Source: Sciscionella marina DSM 45152
GTDB lineage: Bacteria; Actinomycetota; Actinomycetes; Mycobacteriales; Pseudonocardiaceae
DNA: 45,232 nt
Assembly: GCF_000379465.1 (NCBI RefSeq)
Contig: NZ_KB905407.1
Coordinates: 1-45,232, forward strand
Direction: 5' to 3'
In this document: piece after piece, positions 15,742-27,600 of the stretch
How positions within the stretch are numbered: position 1 is the stretch's first letter
Layout of the letters: the number at the start of each line of letters is the position of its first letter
Position numbers and translations under genes: made by a program
The notes under the pieces: generated by a model
What the model was told of the DNA's origin: nothing
Databases searched by the model: none
The model's input: the letters and a program-made list of their open reading frames with translations, nothing else

Positions 15742-18700
15742 TCACCTTCCGGTCCGGCTCGGTCGTTTGCGGAGATTCGCGGCGCGGGCACGGCGGCGCT
15801 GTCCGCGTGCGGAGACATCCTCGGTCACCCCGCCGGGCCCCGCGGGCGCCTCGTCGGATTGCGGTTCGCCGAGCAGGGTGACGAATTCGGCAATGGTCGG
15901 CTTCTCGAAAAGACCGGCCGGGGCCAGCTCGACACCGAACTCCTTGGCCACCCTGCCGATCAGCACAAGCCCGATCAGCGAGGTGCCGCCGAGGTCGAAG
16001 AACGGATCGTGCACACCGACCCGTTCCAGGCCGAGGCATTCGCACCAGGCCGCGGCGACCCGCTCCTCGACCGGAGTGCGCGGGGCGAGGAACGCGGTGC
16101 GCAGCTCCGGGCGCGGGTAGCGCTGTCCGGACGGCACTCCGGTCTCGGCACCACCGAGCAGCGCGTCCACCGAGCCCATCCGGCCCAATGCGCCGAGTAC
16201 CTCGGTCAGCGGCAAGGGCAACACGGTCACCTGCGGCTCGGCCGAGGCGAGGATCCGGGTCAACAGCTCGGTGCCTTCCTCGGCCCCGATGCCGAACTCC
16301 TCCCGGAACCGGCGCGCACCGTCCTGCAGCTCGGCCGATCCGGAGAGCCCGGAGCTGGTCCAGGCATCCAGCTGCCACGGTCCCCAGGCCACCGAGACCA
16401 CCCGTTCGGCCGCCTTGCCGAGCGCGTTCTCCACCGCGGCGAACCCGTCGAGGAAGGCGTTGGCCGCGGAGTAGTCGGTCTCGCCGACGCCGACGGTGAG
16501 CGTGACCGTCGAGGAATACAGCACCAGCACCTCGACCGGTTCCGCGCGCAGTGCCTCGGCAAGGGCCAGGGTGCCGTCGATTTTCGGGGCCAGCACCGCG
16601 GCCGCCTGCTCGCGGGTCTTGTTCTGCAACAGGCCGCCTCCGGCGATACCGGCCGCGTGCACCACTCCGTCCAGTGCGCCGAAGTGACCGCGCACCTCGG
16701 CCAGCAACGCGGCCGCCTCGCCGGGAACGCTCACATCGGCCCGCACCGTCAGCACCTCGGCACCAAGCGCGCGCAGGTCCCGGATCGCGAGCAACACCGA
16801 GCTGGTCCGGTCGTCCACTCCGTGCGCGCCGATCCAGTCGTCCCAGCTTTCCTCCGGCGGCAGTGCACTGCGACCGGCGAGTGCGAGGTTCACCCCGAGC
16901 GGGGCGAGCCGCCGCGCGAGGGCCAGCCCGAGCACCCCGAGCCCACCGGTGATCAGGTAGGTGCCACCGGGTTTCCACGCCTGCTCCGCGGCGGCCTCGG
17001 GCAGCTCCACGACATCGAAATCCCGCAGCCAGCGACGGCCACCACGCCAGGCGGCCACCGCGACCCCGTCCACCGTGTCCGATGCGGATACCGGAGAGGC
17101 GGCGAGCAGATCGAGTTCGCTCAGCGCCTGGTCCGCCGGGTTCCCGGTTCCCGTCCCGGTTTCGGCGAAATCGGCGTACTGCGCGCGGACCAGGGGGTAC
17201 TCCGCGGCGATCGCGTCACCGGCAGCGGCCAGCGTCGGACTGAGCGGATCGGTGGCGTCCGCCCCGAGCACGTCGAAACCACAGCGGCCAAGGGTCAGCA
17301 GCTCCACGCGGCGCGCGGAACACTCGGCACCGATCGCCTGGCCGAGCCACATCAGGCTGTAGAAACCGGATTCCCGGTCGCTCGCGGTCAGCCCGTGCGC
17401 GTGCACCACCCGCAGCGGACCGTCCCCGCCCGTGGCAGCCAGCACCCGGCGGTAACCGTCCACATCGGACGGTTCGCCACCGGCCAGGGTGACCCGATGC
17501 CCCGCTTCCCTGGCACGCCTGGTGAACTCCTCGGCGAACGGGCCCGGCTCGGCGAACAGCACCAGTTCCCCCGGTTCGGCGGGGATCCGGCGCGTGTTGT
17601 CCCTGCGCCAGGTCGGAACATGAGTGACCAGTCCGTCGCGCTCCGGTGCCGGTTCCGCAGCGGTCTCGTTCCCGGTTCCGGTCATCTGGGACATCGACCA
17701 GCTGCTGCCTCGCGATTCGACCTCGGGCCAGTAACGCGTGCGCTGGAAACGATAGGACGGCAGGCGGACGAACTGGCGACCCGGTCCGGCCCCGGCACTC
17801 CAGTCGATCCGCACACCCAGTTCCCACAGCCTGCCGAGCGCGGTGAGCCAGCACCGCCGGTCGTCCCCCGGCGCAGGATCGGCGAGCAAGGACACCACCG
17901 GAGTCCGCGGCGCGCACTGTGCGGCCGTTTCGGCGCCGATCGCGTCGAGCCCGGCCTCGACGAGGATCTCGGCATAGTCGGTGGCGGCCCGCAGCCCGTC
18001 GATGAACCGGTCGGCAGAACCGGCCCAGTGTTCCGGATCCGTGGCCTCCGCCGCGGTGAGCTGCTTGCCGGTGCGCGCGGAGATCACCGGGATCGCGGGC
18101 GCCCCTGCGGCCGGAATCGTCGCGCTAAGCGCAAGTTCGAGCCCCTCGGCGAGACCGAACAGCCCACCGGCGACGGCCGCGACGCACTCCCCGGTGCCGC
18201 GGCCGAGCAGCACCGCGGGCTCCAGGCCCCAGGCGGTCAGCAACCGCCAGTAGGCGTATTCGACGGCGAAAACCACAGCGCGCTCGTCGGCCTCGGCCGT
18301 CCCGGCCAGGGCGGCGAGCAGATCGACCGCACCGTCCGGATCCGCCCGGCGGGCCAGCACGACGGCGCATTCCTCGATGGCAGCGCGGAAGGCGGGCTCG
18401 GTGCCGTAGAGCTCGTCGGTGACCTGTGTCCATGGCCGCACGGTTCCGGGCAGCACCAGGCCGAAGCGCCGGCGGTCGGCGCTCGCCGTTTCGTCGGTGT
18501 CCGCACCGCCCTGCAGATCACGCAGTGCCGTGACGGCCTCGGCGGCATCGCGCACCACCACCGCCTTGCGCCGGGGCAGCGCGCTGCGCCCCGCCTGGGT
18601 GGTGAAAGCGACGTCGGCGAGTTCGAGGTTCCGCTCCGTCTCCAGGTGTTCGGCCAGCGCCTCGGCATTGGCGCGCAGCCCGGCCTCGCAGTGACCGGAT

Positions 18701-21700
18701 ACGGTGAGCAGTTGCCAGTCCGGACCCGGCCGCGGCGCCACGGCGGGCGTGGCCGCGTCGAGTACGAAGTGGACATTCGTCCCGGACCAGCCGAAGGAAC
18801 TGACCCCCGCTCGCCGCAGGCCCTCGGCATTGACCGGGAACGGCAGCACACCGGGCACCGGCCGCACCGTGCCCTCCGGTGTGACGACCGAATTCGGCTC
18901 GGTCAGATTCAGGTTTCCGGGCAGCGTCGAGTGTTCCAGCGCGAGCACCGTCTTGATCAGGCCCGCCATGCCCGCGGCAGCGAGGGTGTGCCCGACGTTC
19001 GTCTTCACCGCGCCGACATACAGCGGATCCGGCGCGGTGCGCTCGGCGAAGATCTCCTTGAGCGCGGTGAACTCGATGGCATCTCCCAGCTGGGTACCGG
19101 AGCCGTGCGCCTCGACATAACCGATCTCGTCGGGCAGCGCCCCCGCATCGGCGAGGGCCGCGCGGATGACGGCGTGCTGCGCGGCACGGTTCGGGGCGGT
19201 GAGGCCGTTGCTGCGGCCGTCCTGGTTGGTCGCGGTGCCCCGGATGACCGCCCGCGCCCGCCCGGCCGGGCCGACCTCTCCGGCACGGCGTAGCACCACG
19301 ACCCCACCGCCCTCACCGATCACGTAGCCATCGGCCGATTCGTCGAAGGTCTTCGTACGCCCGTCGGCGGCGAGCATGCTCATCTTGCAGGACTGGATGA
19401 AGACGTCCGGGTTGATCATCGCCGAGGTGGCTCCGACGATGGCGATATCGCACTCGCCGCGGCGCAGGCTCTGCACCGCGAGATGCGCCGCGCTCAGCGC
19501 CGAGGAGCAGGCCGTGTCCACGGTCAGGCAGGGCCCGCGCAGATCGAGCAGGTGCGCGATCCGGCCCGCCGCGGCGGACAGTGAGCTCCCGAGCCCGAAG
19601 TACGGATCGTCGGCCGCCCCGACACCGTCGGCCTCCAGCTGACGCATGCTGTACTGCATGGTGTCGATCAGGCCTGCGAACACGCCGGTACGGCTGCCAC
19701 GCAGCTCCTCGGCGGTGAGCCCGGCGTCCTCGATCCCTTCCCAGACCAGTTCCATCAGCAGCCGGAAGGACGGATCGAGGCGGCGCGCCTCCTGCGGCGA
19801 GAGGCCGAAGAACGAGGCGTCCCAGCCGTCGAGTCCGGAGACGAACGCTCCCTGCTGGGTGTATGCCTTGCCCGCGGCGGTGCGATCCGGGTCGTAATAG
19901 TCGGCGGCGCGCCAGCGTTCCGGCGGGACCTCGCGCACCAGATCCCGGCCCTCCACGAGGTTCGTCCAGAATTGCTCGGGTGTATCGCTGCCGCCGGCGA
20001 ACCGGCAGGAGAGCCCGGCGACGGCGATGTCGAGGCCCGCGGAGCCGGGTTCGGTCACGGTCGCGCCGGTCCCGGCAGAGGCCGCGGGCCCCAGTTCGGT
20101 CAGCAGCTGCGCGGCGAGCGCGGCGGGGGTGGCGTGGTCGAACACCATCGTCGGCGGCAGTGCGAGGCCCGTCTCGGTGTTGATCCGGCCGCGCAGTTCG
20201 ATCGCGGTCAGCGAGTCGATGCCGAGTTTGGTGAACTGCTGCCCGGCCGGGACACCTTCGGTGTGCCCCAGCACGGCTGCGGTGTGCGTGCGGACCAATT
20301 CGGTGAGGACGCGTTCCCGCTCCGCCTCCGGCATCCCGACGAGCCGGGCGCGCCACGCTTCGGCGGTCTCGGTTCCCTCCTGCGCGCGAGCGGCCTCGGC
20401 CTCGGCGATCGCGCGGACCTCGGGCAGTTCGGCGAGCAACGGGCTCGGTCGCAGCGCGGCGAACGGCGGCGCGAACTTGTCCCAGTTCAGTTCGGCGACG
20501 GTGAGCGCCAGCGCGTTCCGGTCGAGTGCGTTGCCGAGAGCCGCGAGCCCGGTCTCCGGTGCCATCGCGGGTACCCCGAGGCCGCTCAACAGCTCGTCCA
20601 GTTCGGCACCCACACCCATGCCGACCTCACCCCAGCGTCCCCAGGCGATCGAGGTCGCGGGCAGGCCCGTGGCCCGGCGCCGTTGCGCGACCGCCTCCAG
20701 GTAGGCGTTCGCCGCCCCGTAGGCGCTCTGCACGGCATTGCCGATGGATGCGGCGATCGAGGAGAACAGCACGAACGCGTCGAGTTCGAGGTCTGCGGTC
20801 AGTTCGTCGAGATTGCGCGTACCGGCAACCTTGGGGCGCAGTACATCCGCGTAGCGCCCGCGGTCCATGGACTCGACAAGGCCGAGATCGAGCACACCGG
20901 CAAGGTGGAACACCGCGCGCAGGTCCGCCCGGACGGGCCGCAGCACCGCGTCGAGGGCCTCCCGGTCGGCGACATCGCAGGCGAGCACGCTCACCCGCTC
21001 GCCGAGTTCCGTGATCAGTTCCGCCGCGCCCGGTGCCGCACTCCCCTGCCGGGACACGAGGACGACCCGTTCGGCGCCGTGCTCCACCAGCCAGCGGGCC
21101 AGGATTCCGCCCAGGCCGCCGGTTCCACCGGTCACGAGCACCGTGCCACGCGGTCGCCAGGATCGTACCCGCTCGGTGTGCTCGGCATGCGTGAGACGGC
21201 GGCCGAAGGCTCCGGTGGCGCGGATCGCGACCTGGTCCTCAGCGCGCGGACCGGTGAGCACCCCGCGCAGCAGTGCGACGGCGGATTCGCTCACCTGCTC
21301 GGGAACATCGACCAGACCGCCCCACCCCTGCGGGTTCTCCAGCGCGGCGGCACGGCCGAATCCCCACAGCTGAGCCTGTTCCGGCGCCTCCGGCGCCTCG
21401 TCTTCGGCCGCGCACACCGCCCCCCTCGTCACCGTCCACAGTGGACCCTGGGGTTCGCGCGCGGACAGCTCTCTGACCAGTTCCATGCTCGCCTCGGCGC
21501 CGAACGAGAGCCCCTCGGTCTCGGTCTGGTCGAGTGCCAGCAGCGAGACGATGCCGTCGTAGGGTTCGCCATCCGGGAGTTCGTCCAGGGACACCTCATC
21601 GGGGCGATCGAGCACCAAGCGGCGCACCTCCGCGCCGGAGAGCGCCTGGAGCGTCGCCGCCGTCCAGGGATGTTCCTCGGAAGCACTGGAGCTGACCAGC

Positions 21701-24639
21701 AGCCAGCGGCCACTGGCGGTGGTGCTCGCGGGCGTGCACGGCTGCCAGCGGATCTCATAGCCGAGCGCGTCCGCCTCGGCCGCCGCCGAACGGGCGCGCC
21801 GATAGCGGGTCAGCGCGGGCAGCACCGTGCCGAGCGGGGCCTCGCTGTCGGAGAGCTTGAGCTCGGCGGCGAACTCGCCCACATCGCCTGCTTCGACGAC
21901 CGACCAGAACCGACTGTCCTCGGTTCCGCCGACCACACGATCCGCACCGGGGTCCTCGAGCCAGAACCGCTTGCGCTGAAAGGAATAGCCCGGCAGCGCG
22001 ACGGTGCGGGCGCCGCTGCCCGCCAGGTACTCGGCCCAGTCCACGGCGGCCCCGTTGCTGTGCAATCTGCCGAGCGCGGTGAGCAGGGTCTGCGCCTCGT
22101 CCCGGTCCTTGCGCTGGCTCGCCGCGAACACCGCGTCATCGGGGCGGACCGACTGGCCCATCGGGGTCAGCGCGGCATCGGGCCCCAGTTCGAGAAACAC
22201 CCTCGCATCGTGCGCATGCAGTGTCTCGACGGCGTCGGCGAACCGGACGGTGCCGCGGACGTGCTCGGCCCAGTAGCCGGGGTCGGTGAGCCGCTCGGCG
22301 AAAGCACCGGTCAGTGTGGAGACGATCGGAATCGAGGGCTCGTGGTAGGTCAATGTCCTTGCCACCGCGGTGAATTCGGCGAGCATCGGTTCCATCAGCG
22401 CCGAGTGGAACGCGTGCGAGACCGTCAGCCGGGTCGAGCGGCGGTCCGGGAACCGCGCGGCCACCGCGAGGGTCGCCTCCTCCGCGCCGGAGAGCACGAC
22501 CGCGCGCGGGCCGTTGACCGCCGCCAGCGCCACCTCCCCGGACAGTTGCTCCCGGACTTCCTCCTCGCTCGCTTCCAGGGCGATCATCGCGCCACCCGGC
22601 GGCAGCGCCTGCATCAGCCTGCCGCGGGCGAGCACCAGCTTCGCCGCGTCCTCCAGGGAGAACACCCCGGCCACATGCGCGGCGGCCAGTTCCCCGACCG
22701 AGTGCCCCGCCAGGAAATCCGGGCGCACCCCCCACGCCGCGAGCAGTCGGTAGAGCGCCACCTCGAAGGCGAACAGCGCGGGCTGGGCGAATTCGGTGCG
22801 CTCGAGCAGACCGGGATCCGTGCCGAAGGCCACCTCCCGGACCCCGGGCAGGTGCGCGCATGCCTTGTCGAAGGTCTCGGCGAACACCGGGAAGCACTCG
22901 TAGAGCCGCTGGCCCATCCCGAGCCGCTGCGCCCCCTGTCCGGTGAACAGCGCCGCGAGCCGCCCGCCGGTGTCGCTGCCGGTCACGGTGCCCGCATCCC
23001 CATCGGCGAGCGCGCGCAGTCCCGCGGCCAGCTCCTGCCGGTCCGCCCCGGTGACCACCGCCCGATGCTCGAGCACCGTCCTCGTGGCCACGAGCGAATG
23101 CGCCACATCGACCGGTTCGGCCCCCGATTCGTCCACTGTGGACAGCAGCGCGGCGGCCTGAGCCCGGAGCGCGCCCGCCGAGGCACCGGACAGCGGGTAC
23201 GGGATCACCGGGGGCGTGCGGACCATCCGCTCGGCCGCGGCCTCCTCGACTGCCTGTTCGAGGACGACGTGCGCGTTGGTGCCGCTGATACCGAACGCCG
23301 AGACCCCGGCGCGGCGCGGCCGCTCGGTTTCGGGCCACGGCCGGGATTCGGTGAGCAGTTCCACCGCGCCACTCGTCCAGTCGACGTGCGGGGACGGTTC
23401 CCCGGCGTGCAGCGTCGCGGGCAGCACACCGTGCCGCATCGCCTCGACGGCCTTGACGATTCCCGCGATACCGGCCGCCGCCTGCGCGTGACCGATGTTG
23501 GATTTCACCGAACCCAGCCACAGCGGCGCGGTCGAGTTCGTGGCGGTCCGCTCACGTCCGTAGGTGGCCAGCAGGGCCTGGGCCTCGATCGGGTCACCGA
23601 GCGCGGTCCCCGTCCCGTGCGCCTCGACCATGTCCACGCCTGCCGCATCCACACCGGCATCGGCCAGCGCCGCCCGGATGACGCGTTGCTGCGCGGGTCC
23701 GTTCGGTGCGGTGAGCCCACTGGACGGTCCGTCCGAGTTGACCGCGCTCCCCCGGATCACGGCCAGCACCGGATGACCGTTGCGCCGGGCATCGGAAAGC
23801 CGTTCCAGCATCAGCATTCCGGCGCCCTCGGCCCAGTTGGTGCCATCGGCGGCCGCCGCGAACGGCTTGCATCGCCCGTCCGGTGCCAATCCGCGCTGAC
23901 GGGAGAACTCGACGAACGCGCCGGGCGTCGCCATCACCGTCACCCCGCCCGCCAGCGCCAGCGTGCATTCCCCGCTGCGCAGCGAACGGGCCGCCAGGTG
24001 CAGCGCGACCAGCGAAGAGGAACACGCCGTGTCCACCGAAACCGAAGGCCCCTCCAGCCCGAGCACATAGGAAACCCGGCCGGACACCACCGAGCCGGAC
24101 GTGCCGATGCCGAGATAGCCCTCGTGCTCCTCGGGAAGCGCGGTCAGCCTCGAGGCGTAATCCGTGAAGCCCACCCCGGCGAACACGCCGGTGGCGCTGC
24201 CCTTCAGCGAGTCCGGGGCGATCCCGGCCAGTTCCACGGCCTCCCAGGCGGTCTCCAGCAACAGCCGCTGCTGCGGGTCCGTCGCCTCCGCCTCCCGCGG
24301 CGAGATGCCGAACAGTTCGTTGTCGAACTCGGCGGCGTCGTGCAGGAAACCGCCCTCGCGGACATAGCTGGTGCCAGACTTCGACGCGTCCCGGTCGTGG
24401 ATGGCCTCGACGTCCCAGCCGCGGTCGGTGGGCCACGGCGAGATCGCGTCGACGCCGTCGGCGACCACATCCCAGAGCTGCCCCGCGCTGCGGACGCCAC
24501 CGGGGAACCGGCAACTCATCGCGGTGATCGCGATGGGCTCACGCTCCCTTTCCCGCACATCCGCGAGTTCGCGGCGAGTTTCGCGCAGGTCGGCCGCCAT
24601 CCGCTTGAGGTAGTCGACGTACTGCTCTTCCGAAGGCAT
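15742..24639 (-). CDS. PKS C: two modules, KS-AT-KR-ACP and KS-AT(dead)-KR-carrier
   Basis: The protein has 2965 residues. A docking coiled coil (1-33) opens the protein. Module C1: KS (Cys206, His341), AT (GHSVGE Ser647, HAFH 742-745, malonyl-type), KR (about 1166-1345, Tyr1307; LDL rather than LDD, so not clearly B-type), ACP (Ser1476). Module C2: KS (from about 1536, Cys1711, His1845) of the hybrid NRPS-PKS-like type, a broken AT, KR (GGLGVLG about 2560, Tyr2723), and a carrier with LGGTSL (Ser2887) like peptidyl carriers. The C2 AT reads GRGTGE where GHSxGE is expected (Gly2148 for Ser) and lacks about 110 residues including the HAFH/His region. There is no TE or C-terminal docking helix; the tail is basic. 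C1 predicts a beta-hydroxy ketide; C2 needs its extender in trans. Confidence 0.95.
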   Translation of the reverse strand: MPSEEQYVDYLKRMAADLRETRRELADVREREREPIAITAMSCRFPGGVRSAGQLWDVVADGVDAISPWPTDRGWDVEAIHDRDASKSGTSYVREGGFLHDAAEFDNELFGISPREAEATDPQQRLLLETAWEAVELAGIAPDSLKGSATGVFAGVGFTDYASRLTALPEEHEGYLGIGTSGSVVSGRVSYVLGLEGPSVSVDTACSSSLVALHLAARSLRSGECTLALAGGVTVMATPGAFVEFSRQRGLAPDGRCKPFAAAADGTNWAEGAGMLMLERLSDARRNGHPVLAVIRGSAVNSDGPSSGLTAPNGPAQQRVIRAALADAGVDAAGVDMVEAHGTGTALGDPIEAQALLATYGRERTATNSTAPLWLGSVKSNIGHAQAAAGIAGIVKAVEAMRHGVLPATLHAGEPSPHVDWTSGAVELLTESRPWPETERPRRAGVSAFGISGTNAHVVLEQAVEEAAAERMVRTPPVIPYPLSGASAGALRAQAAALLSTVDESGAEPVDVAHSLVATRTVLEHRAVVTGADRQELAAGLRALADGDAGTVTGSDTGGRLAALFTGQGAQRLGMGQRLYECFPVFAETFDKACAHLPGVREVAFGTDPGLLERTEFAQPALFAFEVALYRLLAAWGVRPDFLAGHSVGELAAAHVAGVFSLEDAAKLVLARGRLMQALPPGGAMIALEASEEEVREQLSGEVALAAVNGPRAVVLSGAEEATLAVAARFPDRRSTRLTVSHAFHSALMEPMLAEFTAVARTLTYHEPSIPIVSTLTGAFAERLTDPGYWAEHVRGTVRFADAVETLHAHDARVFLELGPDAALTPMGQSVRPDDAVFAASQRKDRDEAQTLLTALGRLHSNGAAVDWAEYLAGSGARTVALPGYSFQRKRFWLEDPGADRVVGGTEDSRFWSVVEAGDVGEFAAELKLSDSEAPLGTVLPALTRYRRARSAAAEADALGYEIRWQPCTPASTTASGRWLLVSSSASEEHPWTAATLQALSGAEVRRLVLDRPDEVSLDELPDGEPYDGIVSLLALDQTETEGLSFGAEASMELVRELSAREPQGPLWTVTRGAVCAAEDEAPEAPEQAQLWGFGRAAALENPQGWGGLVDVPEQVSESAVALLRGVLTGPRAEDQVAIRATGAFGRRLTHAEHTERVRSWRPRGTVLVTGGTGGLGGILARWLVEHGAERVVLVSRQGSAAPGAAELITELGERVSVLACDVADREALDAVLRPVRADLRAVFHLAGVLDLGLVESMDRGRYADVLRPKVAGTRNLDELTADLELDAFVLFSSIAASIGNAVQSAYGAANAYLEAVAQRRRATGLPATSIAWGRWGEVGMGVGAELDELLSGLGVPAMAPETGLAALGNALDRNALALTVAELNWDKFAPPFAALRPSPLLAELPEVRAIAEAEAARAQEGTETAEAWRARLVGMPEAERERVLTELVRTHTAAVLGHTEGVPAGQQFTKLGIDSLTAIELRGRINTETGLALPPTMVFDHATPAALAAQLLTELGPAASAGTGATVTEPGSAGLDIAVAGLSCRFAGGSDTPEQFWTNLVEGRDLVREVPPERWRAADYYDPDRTAAGKAYTQQGAFVSGLDGWDASFFGLSPQEARRLDPSFRLLMELVWEGIEDAGLTAEELRGSRTGVFAGLIDTMQYSMRQLEADGVGAADDPYFGLGSSLSAAAGRIAHLLDLRGPCLTVDTACSSALSAAHLAVQSLRRGECDIAIVGATSAMINPDVFIQSCKMSMLAADGRTKTFDESADGYVIGEGGGVVVLRRAGEVGPAGRARAVIRGTATNQDGRSNGLTAPNRAAQHAVIRAALADAGALPDEIGYVEAHGSGTQLGDAIEFTALKEIFAERTAPDPLYVGAVKTNVGHTLAAAGMAGLIKTVLALEHSTLPGNLNLTEPNSVVTPEGTVRPVPGVLPFPVNAEGLRRAGVSSFGWSGTNVHFVLDAATPAVAPRPGPDWQLLTVSGHCEAGLRANAEALAEHLETERNLELADVAFTTQAGRSALPRRKAVVVRDAAEAVTALRDLQGGADTDETASADRRRFGLVLPGTVRPWTQVTDELYGTEPAFRAAIEECAVVLARRADPDGAVDLLAALAGTAEADERAVVFAVEYAYWRLLTAWGLEPAVLLGRGTGECVAAVAGGLFGLAEGLELALSATIPAAGAPAIPVISARTGKQLTAAEATDPEHWAGSADRFIDGLRAATDYAEILVEAGLDAIGAETAAQCAPRTPVVSLLADPAPGDDRRCWLTALGRLWELGVRIDWSAGAGPGRQFVRLPSYRFQRTRYWPEVESRGSSWSMSQMTGTGNETAAEPAPERDGLVTHVPTWRRDNTRRIPAEPGELVLFAEPGPFAEEFTRRAREAGHRVTLAGGEPSDVDGYRRVLAATGGDGPLRVVHAHGLTASDRESGFYSLMWLGQAIGAECSARRVELLTLGRCGFDVLGADATDPLSPTLAAAGDAIAAEYPLVRAQYADFAETGTGTGNPADQALSELDLLAASPVSASDTVDGVAVAAWRGGRRWLRDFDVVELPEAAAEQAWKPGGTYLITGGLGVLGLALARRLAPLGVNLALAGRSALPPEESWDDWIGAHGVDDRTSSVLLAIRDLRALGAEVLTVRADVSVPGEAAALLAEVRGHFGALDGVVHAAGIAGGGLLQNKTREQAAAVLAPKIDGTLALAEALRAEPVEVLVLYSSTVTLTVGVGETDYSAANAFLDGFAAVENALGKAAERVVSVAWGPWQLDAWTSSGLSGSAELQDGARRFREEFGIGAEEGTELLTRILASAEPQVTVLPLPLTEVLGALGRMGSVDALLGGAETGVPSGQRYPRPELRTAFLAPRTPVEERVAAAWCECLGLERVGVHDPFFDLGGTSLIGLVLIGRVAKEFGVELAPAGLFEKPTIAEFVTLLGEPQSDEAPAGPGGVTEDVSARGQRRRARAANLRKRPSRTGR

Positions 24640-24671
24640 GGGTCATGGCTCCCGGGGACTGGTGGTTGGGG

Positions 24672-27600
24672 TCAGCGCGAACCGAACTCGTCGTCGATCA
24701 GGGCGAGGAGATCCTCCGGCGAAGCGGCTTCCAGATCGGCAGTGGATTCCGGGACACGATCCGGTTCCCTGGCCGACCAGGCGGTCAGCAGCCGCCGCAG
24801 CCGCACATCGATGTCCGGGTCGGCGGGATCGGCTTCGTCGAGAAGGGCTTCGAGCCGGGTGATCTGCTCGGTCACCGCGACTGCCGGGCCGGTCTCCGCG
24901 AGCAGTTCGGCTCGCAGATATTTGGCCAGCGTGTCCGGTGCCGGGTAGTCGAACACCACCGTGGTCGGCAGTTGCAGCCCGGTTTCGGCGGCCAGCGCGG
25001 AGCGGAACTCGACCGCAGTGAGTGAATCGAATCCCAAGTCCAGAAAGCCCCTTGCCGGGGCGATCGCGGCCGGTCCGGCATGCCCGAGCACGGTCGCGGC
25101 GTGCCCGCGGACCAGGTCCAGCAGGGTGCGCTCCTGCTCCGGGCCGGACTGCCCGGCGAGCCTGCGCCGCAGTTCTCCGGCCTCGGCCGCAGCCGCGCGG
25201 CGGCGCACCACGGGGACCAAGCCCCGCAGCACCGGTGGAAGCAGACCCGCTCCGGCGGCCGCGGCCAGCGCGGTCCGGTCGAGCCGCACCGGTACCGTCG
25301 CGGCCGGTTCGGTGGCCAGCGCACGGTCGAACAGCGCCAGACCGTCCGTTGTGGACAGTGCCGGGAAACCGGTGCGATTGAGCCGCTGTGCGGCCGTTGC
25401 GTCGAGTGCGCCGCCCATGCCCTCGGCCCAGCGGCCCCAAGCAAGCGAGCGCGCGGGCAGGCCGAGCGCCCGCCGATAGGTGGCCAGGCCATCGAGGAAC
25501 GCGTTCGCCGCCGCGTAGTTGCCCTGCCCGGCATTGCCGAGCACCCCGGCGGCCGAGGAGAACAGTACGAACGCGGCGAGCTCGCGTTCCTTGGTCAGTT
25601 CGTGCAGTTGCCAGGCCGCGACCGCCTTCGGTTCGAAGACATCGGCGAGGCGCTGCGGAGTCTGGGCCTCGACCAGCCCGTCGTCGACAACACCCGCCGC
25701 GTGCACGACCGCGCGCAGTTCCGGGATTCCCGCCAGCAGCCCGGAAAGTGCAGCGCGGTCGGCGACATCGCACGCCTCGATCCGCGCGGTCGCGCCGAGC
25801 TCGTTCAGTTCGGCGAGGAGCTCGGCGGCCCCGGGGGCCTCCGGTCCACGGCGGCTCGCCAGCACCAGATCGGTCACCCCGTACGTTCGGACCAGGTGCC
25901 GGACCACGTGGGCGCCGAGGCCGCCCGTGCCACCGGTGACGAGTACCGTGCCGTCGCCGAGTCCGGGGGCATTCGAGGCGGGCTCCCGCACCGGTTCCAG
26001 CCGCGGTGTGTACGCCACACCGTCCCGCAGCAACAACTGCGGCTCGCCGGTGGCCAGCGCCCGGCCCAGCAGCGCGGTATCACCGTCCCCGTCCACGAGA
26101 ACGAACCGGTCCGGATGCTCGGACTGCGCGGAACGCACCAGGCCCCAGACCGCGGCGGCGACCGGATCGGCGCCGTCGTACTCGGACAAGGCCACGGCAC
26201 CCGTGGTCAGCACGACCAGACGGCTCTCGGCGTACCGCGGTTCGGCCAGCCACTCCTGGACGGCGGAGAGCACCCGCGCGGTCGTCGCCCGCGCCGCACC
26301 GAGGAGATCACCGTCCGATTCGGGCAGTTCGAGCACGACCGCGGGCGGAACCTCGGTCCCTGGCTGCTCCCAGCGCGCCCACGCCATTTCGGTGCCGCCG
26401 AGCGCGGCCTGGTTCCAGGCCAGCCGGTGCAGGTTCTGCTCCTCGCCCCCGGGAACGGCCGGGCGCTCACCGAAGGCGATCTCGGCGGAGAGAACCGGGG
26501 CGCCCGAGACATCGAAGACGGTCAGCTCGCCGTCCTCGGTCAGCCGGGCCCGGACGGTGGTCGCTCCGGCGGCGTACAGGGTGACGTTGCGCCAGGCGAC
26601 CGGCCAGCCGTACGTGCCGAGCAGCGGTTCGAGCAGACCGGGCGGCAGGCCGTAGAGCTGCGCGGTGTCGTCCGCGGCATCCGGGGCGAGCAACTCGGTG
26701 AGCGGGCCTTCCGGTGCCACCGGGGCCGGGACGGGTGCGCTCACCAGGTATCCGGTGGCGTGCCGCTGCCAGTCGCGGCCGGCCCGGGAGTGAATGGACA
26801 CCGCGCGCCTGCCGTCCTGCTCCGGTCCGACCGCGACCTGGACCTCGCGGTCCCCGGCCAATGGCGCCTCGACACGCAGTTCGGCCAGGGTGCCCGAACC
26901 TGCCTCGTCACCCGCCCGGATCGCCAGCTCCACCAGCAGGGTGTCCGCCAGTTCTCCCGGCAGCACAGCGCCGGGCAGCATCCCGCTGCACAGCACCGAA
27001 CCGTCACCGGCCGAGGTGACCGCGGTGGCCAGCACCGGGTGTCGCAGTTCGCCGGACGCGGCCGCCCGCGCGGGTTCGCGCAGCCAGAACCGTTCGTGCT
27101 GGAACGCGTAGGTGGGGAGCTCCACGGTGTTCGGTCGGGCCGGCGCGAAGTAGCCGGACCAGTCGACCTCGACACCGCGCACGTGCAGGCGGGCCAGCGC
27201 GGTGACGGCCGCGGTGGCTTCGTCGTGACCGGCGCGCAGGACCGGGATCGCCGTCGCGCTGTCGGCGGCCAGCGCGGACAGGACCGCGTCCGGGCCGATC
27301 TCCAGGAAGGTGGTCACGCCTTCGGCGCACAGCGTTTCGACGGCATCGGCGAACCGCACCGGTTCCCGCACATGGCGCACCCAGTGATCCGGATCGCCGA
27401 GCTGGGTGCCGAGATTCCCGGTCCGGGTCGACACGATCGGGATCGACGGTTCGGCGTAGTTCAGATTCCCGGCGATCTCGGCGAATTCGCCCAGCATCGG
27501 ATCCATCAGCGCCGAGTGGAAGGCGTGCGAGACCTCCAGGCGTTTCACCTTGCGCCCCCGCGCTTCCAGTGCCGCCGCGGCTCCGCCCACCGCCGTTTCG

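Noticed and set aside
13325-16120. Very long plus-strand open frames opposite the PKS genes (also at 15718-19293, 19972-24948, 25080-29303, 29745-32867, 37544-41854)
   Set aside because: They mirror high-GC third positions of the minus-strand PKS genes and encode low-complexity Arg/Gly/His-rich peptides without domains.
12755-16978. A longer reading frame of 1407 codons extending PKS D upstream to 16978
   Set aside because: The first 415 or so residues are an Arg/Gly/Ala-rich shadow of the PKS C coding frame. The KS begins only after the ATG at 15733, which has a ribosome-binding sequence.
18900-20035. KS of module C2 suspected to be inactive because it is of an unusual clade
   Set aside because: [15 protein letters not shown] and KTNVGH are all present, so the Cys-His-His set is intact.
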